NCBI RefSeq assembly: GCF_030406905.1
Contig: NZ_CP129137.1
Location: forward strand, 372,001 to 436,000
Length of the DNA stretch: 64,000 bases
Direction of reading: 5' to 3'
Origin: Streptomyces sp. HUAS CB01
GTDB lineage: Bacteria > Actinomycetota > Actinomycetes > Streptomycetales > Streptomycetaceae
The notes under the pieces: generated by a model
What the model was told of the DNA's origin: nothing
Seen by the model: the letters and a program-made list of their open reading frames with translations, nothing else
The model's database searches: none
In this document: positions 60,514-64,000 of the stretch, piece after piece
Position numbering within the stretch: position 1 is the stretch's first letter
Layout of the letters: each line of letters starts with the position of its first letter
Position numbers and translations under genes: made by a program

Positions 60514-62232
60514 TCAGGGCGCCATCTCGTACGCCCCGGCCAGCGCCTCGACGCGCTCCCAGACACGAGCCGAACGTGCCTCGTCGACGACCGGCCGGCG
60601 GACGGCGCCCAGGGCCCAGCTCTGCTGCTGCTCGGTGGCGGAGTCCTTCCCGTGGAGTTCGACGGCGTGGCCGGAGAAGTCGCGGACGAGGACCGAGAAG
60701 AGCTCGTCGAGCACGTCCTCGTCCAGGCCCGTCAGCCGGGCCTGCTCGAGGATCAGCTGGCCGTGCACGACGAGGGCGAACAACTGGCCGACGGCGAGGA
60801 GGAGGTCCAGGTCACGGCTCTGCTCCTCGTCGGGGGCCGCCGTGGTGACGAACTCGCACAGGGCGTCGGCCTGTTCGCGGAAGCGGGCGACGTTGGGCAC
60901 CCCGGCACAGGCGTCGAAGGCGGTGCGCCAGTCGTGGAAGCGGATGGAGCCGAGGCCCCGCGCCGGGCCCTGCCGGAAGAGGAAGTCGTCGTCGGCGGCG
61001 TCGAGCCGGGTCGGCACCTCCGGATGGGCGACCGGGTCCAGCAGGTGGTTGCGCATGAACTTCAGGATCAGCGCGAGGTTGACGTGGACCGTGCCCTCGA
61101 GCTTCGGCAGGCCCCGGATCTCGACCGCCGCCTGGGCGAAGTAGTTGTCCTTCTCGAAGCCCTTGGCCGCGATGACGTCCCACATCAGGTCGATGACCTT
61201 CTCGCCCTCGGTGGTCACCTTCATCTTGGTCATCGGGTTGAAGAGGAGGTAGCGGCGGTCGTCCGGGCCGGCGGAGCGGAAGTAGTCGACGGCACGGTCG
61301 CTGAAGAGCTTCATCCCGACGAGGCGTACGTAAGCGTCGGCCAGTTCGCGCCGCACGTGCGGGAAGGCGGTCACGGGACGGCCGTACAGGATGCGGTTGT
61401 GGGCGTGGGTCACGGCCTCGTACATCGCGTGCTCGCAGATGCCGATCGAGGCGGTGCAGAGGTTGAACTTGCCGACGTTGACGGTGTTGAGGGCGGCGTC
61501 GAAGGCGGCGCGGCCGGTGTGGAGGACGTCCTCGGGAGCCACCGGGTAGTCCTCGAGCCGGAACTCGCTGACGTACTTCGAGGAGTCGACGACGTTCTTC
61601 ACGAGGTGGTACGCCGGGTGCCGGCTGTCGGCCGCGAAGAACACGTAGCCGTCCGGCCCCTCGACGTCGGTGCGGCGACCGAAGACGGAGACGAGCCCGG
61701 CCGCGTTGCCGTTGCCGATGTAGTACTTCGAGCCGGTCGCCCGGAAGCCGCCGTCGCCGTCCGGCTCCAGCAGCATGTCCGTGGAGTAGATGTCGGCGCC
61801 GTGGCTCTTCTCGGAGAGCCCGAAGGCGAACACCTCGCCCTGGGAGAGGAGTTCGGCCGCGCGGGCGCGGGCGGCGGCGTTGTCGCTCTGCCACACGGGC
61901 CCGAGGCCGAGGATGGTGACCTGCCAGGCGTACCAGTAGTCGAGCCCGTAGAACCCGAAGATCTCGTTGAGGGCGGCGATACGGGCGGTGTCCCAGCGCT
62001 GGTCCGGCCGGCCGGCGTCGCGGGCCGGGGTGAGGAAGGTGGCGAACAGGCCCTCCTTGGCGGCGAAGGCGAGGAAGTCCTCCAGCCAGACGCGGGAGCG
62101 GTAGTCCTCGATCAGCCTGCGCTTGCCCCGGGCCTCGAACCAGTCGACCGTGGCGCGCAGCAGCCTGCGGGTCTCGGGGTCGAAGTGCGCCGGGTCGTAG
62201 GTGCGCGGGTTGAACAGGAGCTGGTCGGCCAT
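60514..62232 (-). CDS. acyl-CoA dehydrogenase family protein
   Basis: 572-aa flavoenzyme beginning MADQLLFNPRTYDPAHFDPETRRLL. The middle domain has FAFGLSEKSHGADIYSTD and GSKYYIGNGNAAGLVSVFGR for FAD and substrate. The C-terminal helical part has NVGKFNLCTASIGICEHAMYEAV and LMWDVIAAKGFEKDNYFAQAAVEIRG. It is longer than classical acyl-CoA dehydrogenases (about 380-400 aa) because of an extra C-terminal helical part, as in the AidB/ACOX-like branch. Likely oxidises a fatty acyl-CoA. GGAAGG before ATG 62232 sets the start. The PadR gene is immediately upstream and probably controls it. Confidence 0.88.
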   Translation of the reverse strand: MADQLLFNPRTYDPAHFDPETRRLLRATVDWFEARGKRRLIEDYRSRVWLEDFLAFAAKEGLFATFLTPARDAGRPDQRWDTARIAALNEIFGFYGLDYWYAWQVTILGLGPVWQSDNAAARARAAELLSQGEVFAFGLSEKSHGADIYSTDMLLEPDGDGGFRATGSKYYIGNGNAAGLVSVFGRRTDVEGPDGYVFFAADSRHPAYHLVKNVVDSSKYVSEFRLEDYPVAPEDVLHTGRAAFDAALNTVNVGKFNLCTASIGICEHAMYEAVTHAHNRILYGRPVTAFPHVRRELADAYVRLVGMKLFSDRAVDYFRSAGPDDRRYLLFNPMTKMKVTTEGEKVIDLMWDVIAAKGFEKDNYFAQAAVEIRGLPKLEGTVHVNLALILKFMRNHLLDPVAHPEVPTRLDAADDDFLFRQGPARGLGSIRFHDWRTAFDACAGVPNVARFREQADALCEFVTTAAPDEEQSRDLDLLLAVGQLFALVVHGQLILEQARLTGLDEDVLDELFSVLVRDFSGHAVELHGKDSATEQQQSWALGAVRRPVVDEARSARVWERVEALAGAYEMAP

Positions 62233-62339
62233 GGGGTACGCCTTCCGGGGGTCGAGGGTCGGATGCGGTGCGTCGACGGTGCGAAGCGGTACGGGTGGGC
62301 TGCCGCGGGCGTTCGGCACGGCCCGGGCGGCCGCGCGGT

Positions 62340-62906
62340 TCAGGTGCCCGGAGGTGCGGCGCCGAGCCGGTGGAGGGTGGCGAGGACGTCGTCGAGCCAG
62401 GCGATGGTCATCCGCTCGTAGGCGATGCCGCCGCGCAGCACGACGTGCTGGAGCTCCTGCCCGGCGTCGAGCGGCAGGTGCGCTTCGGGCCCGGTGAAGT
62501 CCCGCCGCTCCCCCGAGAGGTAGTGCGCGAGCCGGTCGCGGTGGGTCTCGCGGTGCCGCTCGACCTCGGAGACCAGCGCCGCCGGGTCGTCGAAGGCGGC
62601 TCCCCGGATCTTCACGGCGAGTTCGTGCCGGATGCTCTCGGGTTCGACCGGCTCGTGCAGCCACTGCGAGAGGGCGGTGCGGCCGGGACCGGCGACGGAG
62701 TACTCCTTCTTGTCCGGCCGGCCCTGCTGGGCCACTTCGCGGGCCTCCAGCAGGCCGTCGCCCTCCATGCGCTTGAGGACGCGGTAGATCTGCTGGTGGG
62801 TCGCGGTCCAGAAGTACCCGATGGACCGCTCGAACCGGCGCGCGAGCTCATAGCCGGAGCCGGGCTTCTCCAGCAGGGAGACGAGGATCGCGTGTTCGAG
62901 CGCCAT
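62340..62906 (-). CDS. PadR family transcriptional regulator
   Basis: 188-aa repressor. The N-terminal winged helix is ALEHAILVSLLEKPGSGYELARRF then FWTATHQQIYRVLKRMEGDGLLEAREV, typical of PadR. The C-terminal PadR_C helices run about 95-185 (EPESIRHELAVKI, VERHRETHRDRLAHYL). AAGGAT before ATG 62906 sets the start. A perfect palindrome 14 bases upstream is almost certainly its own operator, and the acyl-CoA dehydrogenase gene follows 107 bases downstream on the same strand. Inducer unknown, possibly an aromatic or fatty acid. Confidence 0.9.
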   Translation of the reverse strand: MALEHAILVSLLEKPGSGYELARRFERSIGYFWTATHQQIYRVLKRMEGDGLLEAREVAQQGRPDKKEYSVAGPGRTALSQWLHEPVEPESIRHELAVKIRGAAFDDPAALVSEVERHRETHRDRLAHYLSGERRDFTGPEAHLPLDAGQELQHVVLRGGIAYERMTIAWLDDVLATLHRLGAAPPGT

Positions 62907-62919
62907 GCTCACGATCCTT

Positions 62920-62939
62920 CTATGCAACTCGTTGCATAG
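62920..62939. promoter_or_regulatory. PadR operator: perfect 20-bp palindrome
   Basis: CTATGCAAC (62920-62928), two central bases TC, then GTTGCATAG (62931-62939), exact reverse complements. It overlaps the region just before the ribosome binding site of the PadR gene and has the ATGCAA...TTGCAT form reported for PadR-family sites. The binding protein is inferred from position. Confidence 0.8.
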
Positions 62940-63297
62940 ACAAGCGGCCGGGCGCGGATGAGACACGGCTCACCCGGCCCGGTGGCGACGCCACCCTCAC
63001 GAGCCCTTCAGTCCCGACGGCGATGTGCCGATCCGCTGAAGAGCGCCCGCGCCACGGGGCCGTACGCGGCGGCCCCGCCCGACCGCCGCCCGGAAACCGC
63101 ACGAAAGCACGATGCAGGGCTGCCCGTTCGAGCGGCGAAACAGTGACGCTGTTACACAAAACCACCCCTTTTCGCGGCGGCACACCCCCGCATGAACGAG
63201 GGGCGCGTGGGGCGCTGGAAACCGCTTGTTGTTGATCAATGAACGGATCGGTGCAACAGGAAACCACTTCCGTTCGGGACGGATGCGAAGCACATGC

Positions 63298-63328
63298 CCC
63301 TTGCAGGCAAGGGTTACGGACATGTCCG
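63298..63328. promoter_or_regulatory. adjacent palindromes in the leader of the lamin-tail gene
   Basis: CCCTTGC-AG-GCAAGGG (63298-63313) and CGGACATGTCCG (63317-63328) are both perfect and only three bases apart, 150-180 bases before the gene at 63475. A third pair AACAG-TGACG-CTGTT is at about 63138-63152. The region 63130-63350 is AT-richer than its surroundings. These could be operator sites or leader RNA hairpins. The 508-base gap from 62967 to 63474 holds no gene I can support. Confidence 0.4.
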
Positions 63329-63474
63329 CATTTCGTCATAGCGTCCGGTTTGCGTCTCGTCGGGTCCGCGACCAGGCCACAGTGAGGGCCCTCGGCAGCA
63401 AGCCGGGAACCCGAACCGCCGCACAAGGCCCCCGAACAGGACCTTGTCAGGCACGTCCACGAAGGGGCATCCAC

Positions 63475-63948
63475 ATGTCTGCTTCCCGCATCACCCGCCG
63501 CATCGTCGCCACCGCACTCGCCTCCGGCGCACTGCTCGCGGCGGCCGCGCTGCCGGCGACCGCGGCCGACCACGACCGGCACAACGGCTTCCGGTCGACG
63601 GTCGTCATCGGACAGGTCCAGTACGACAGCCCCGGACGCGACGACCACTCCAACCGCAGCCTCAACGCCGAATGGGTCGAGGTCCGCAACACCGGCCGAC
63701 ACGCGGTCAACCTCCGCGGCTACACCCTCAGCGACCGCGACGGCAACCGCTACCGCTTCGACCACCTCCGCCTCAACGGACGCTCCAGCGTCCGCGTCCA
63801 CACCGGCATCGGCCGCGACACCCGCACCGACGTCTACCAGGACCGCCGCAACTACATCTGGGACAACCGCGACACCGCCACCCTCCGCAACGACCACGGC
63901 CGCACCATCGACACCAAGTCCTGGGGCCGCTTCGGACACCGCCACTGA
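63475..63948 (+). CDS. secreted lamin tail domain protein
   Basis: 157 aa. Signal peptide MSASRITRRIVATALASGAL...ATA with cleavage about residue 31. The mature part is a lamin-tail (LTD) beta sandwich: VIGQVQYDSPG, LNAEWVEVRNTGRHAVNLRGYTLSD, YRFDHLRLNGRSSVRVHTG and TATLRNDHGRTIDTKSW. It is rich in Arg, Asp and His. Such small secreted LTD proteins are common in Streptomyces; their role in the wall or outside the cell is unknown. AAGGGG nine bases before ATG 63475 sets the start. Confidence 0.88.
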   Translation: MSASRITRRIVATALASGALLAAAALPATAADHDRHNGFRSTVVIGQVQYDSPGRDDHSNRSLNAEWVEVRNTGRHAVNLRGYTLSDRDGNRYRFDHLRLNGRSSVRVHTGIGRDTRTDVYQDRRNYIWDNRDTATLRNDHGRTIDTKSWGRFGHRH

Positions 63949-63970
63949 CCCCACACCCCCGCAAACCCGA

Positions 63971-63997
63971 GGGCCGGCCGCACCACGCGACCGGCCC
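63971..63997. terminator. terminator after the lamin-tail gene
   Basis: GGGCCGGCCGC (63971-63981) pairs with GCGACCGGCCC (63987-63997) with one mismatch and a 5-base loop, 23 bases past the stop codon. Confidence 0.65.
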
Positions 63998-64000
63998 CCG

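Noticed and set aside
63360..63474. c-di-AMP (ydaO) riboswitch upstream of the lamin-tail gene
   Set aside because: GC-rich leader has hairpins but I could not find the conserved motifs of that class.
1..64000. tRNA, rRNA, CRISPR or insertion sequence
   Set aside because: Looked for cloverleaf-like segments, regular spacer arrays, transposase motifs and terminal inverted repeats; none could be supported.

Overview
The window is high-GC DNA with strong G/C at third codon positions, short intergenic gaps and many GTG starts. Together with an AfsR-type SARP regulator, several SpoIIE-type phosphatases, F420-dependent enzymes, DUF1206 and lamin-tail proteins, this points to the chromosome of a Streptomyces or close relative. 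No tRNA, rRNA, CRISPR array, insertion sequence or phage gene was seen.

Left part (1-16.5 kb): an AraC regulator cut by the window edge, a lipoprotein with an in-frame TTA (bldA-type) codon, a frameshifted small gene, a MOSC/ferredoxin-reductase fusion, an alpha/beta hydrolase behind twin operator-like repeats, the zinc-free ribosomal protein L31 (rpmE2), a molybdate uptake operon (Mop-type regulator, modA, fused modBC), a glutathionyl-hydroquinone-reductase-like enzyme, a minimal LuxR HTH protein, two SGNH/GDSL esterases, a TetR regulator with its probable operator, and an NAD kinase.

Middle part (16.5-33 kb): mostly chromosomal housekeeping and accessory genes. They include a membrane-anchored Mrr-like nuclease, DUF1206, a secreted AOC-barrel-like protein, two oppositely oriented remnants of a short-chain dehydrogenase, a GlsB-type membrane protein, a SAM methyltransferase divergent from a 1081-aa AfsR-like regulator, a coupled PIG-L deacetylase/MFS pair, an endonuclease/phosphatase-fold membrane protein, a coiled-coil/basic/winged-helix nucleoid-like protein, a metallophosphoesterase and a GAF-SpoIIE phosphatase.

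Right part (33.3-59.3 kb): a non-ribosomal peptide gene cluster in two blocks. Block 1 has SbnB and SbnA (the 2,3-diaminopropionate pathway), a SyrP/TauD-like non-haem iron hydroxylase, and an adenylation-thiolation protein whose acidic pocket suits a diamino acid. Block 2 is a leftward operon: an MFS exporter, a free-standing condensation domain, C-A-T, A-T (with a 240-residue repetitive N-terminus), A-T, and a C-(A remnant)-T-reductase that should release the peptide reductively. Between the blocks lie a decayed GntR regulator, two F420-type oxidoreductases, a geneless 1.27 kb stretch with two tandem-repeat arrays, and a multidomain SpoIIE phosphatase. I infer a diaminopropionate-containing, reductively released peptide, possibly carrying a hydroxyornithine-like residue. 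I saw no MbtH, phosphopantetheinyl transferase, thioesterase, ornithine hydroxylase or iron box, so the family of the product is open.

The right end holds a predicted AAA ATPase, an acyl-CoA dehydrogenase, a PadR regulator with a perfect 20-bp palindromic operator, and a secreted lamin-tail-domain protein.
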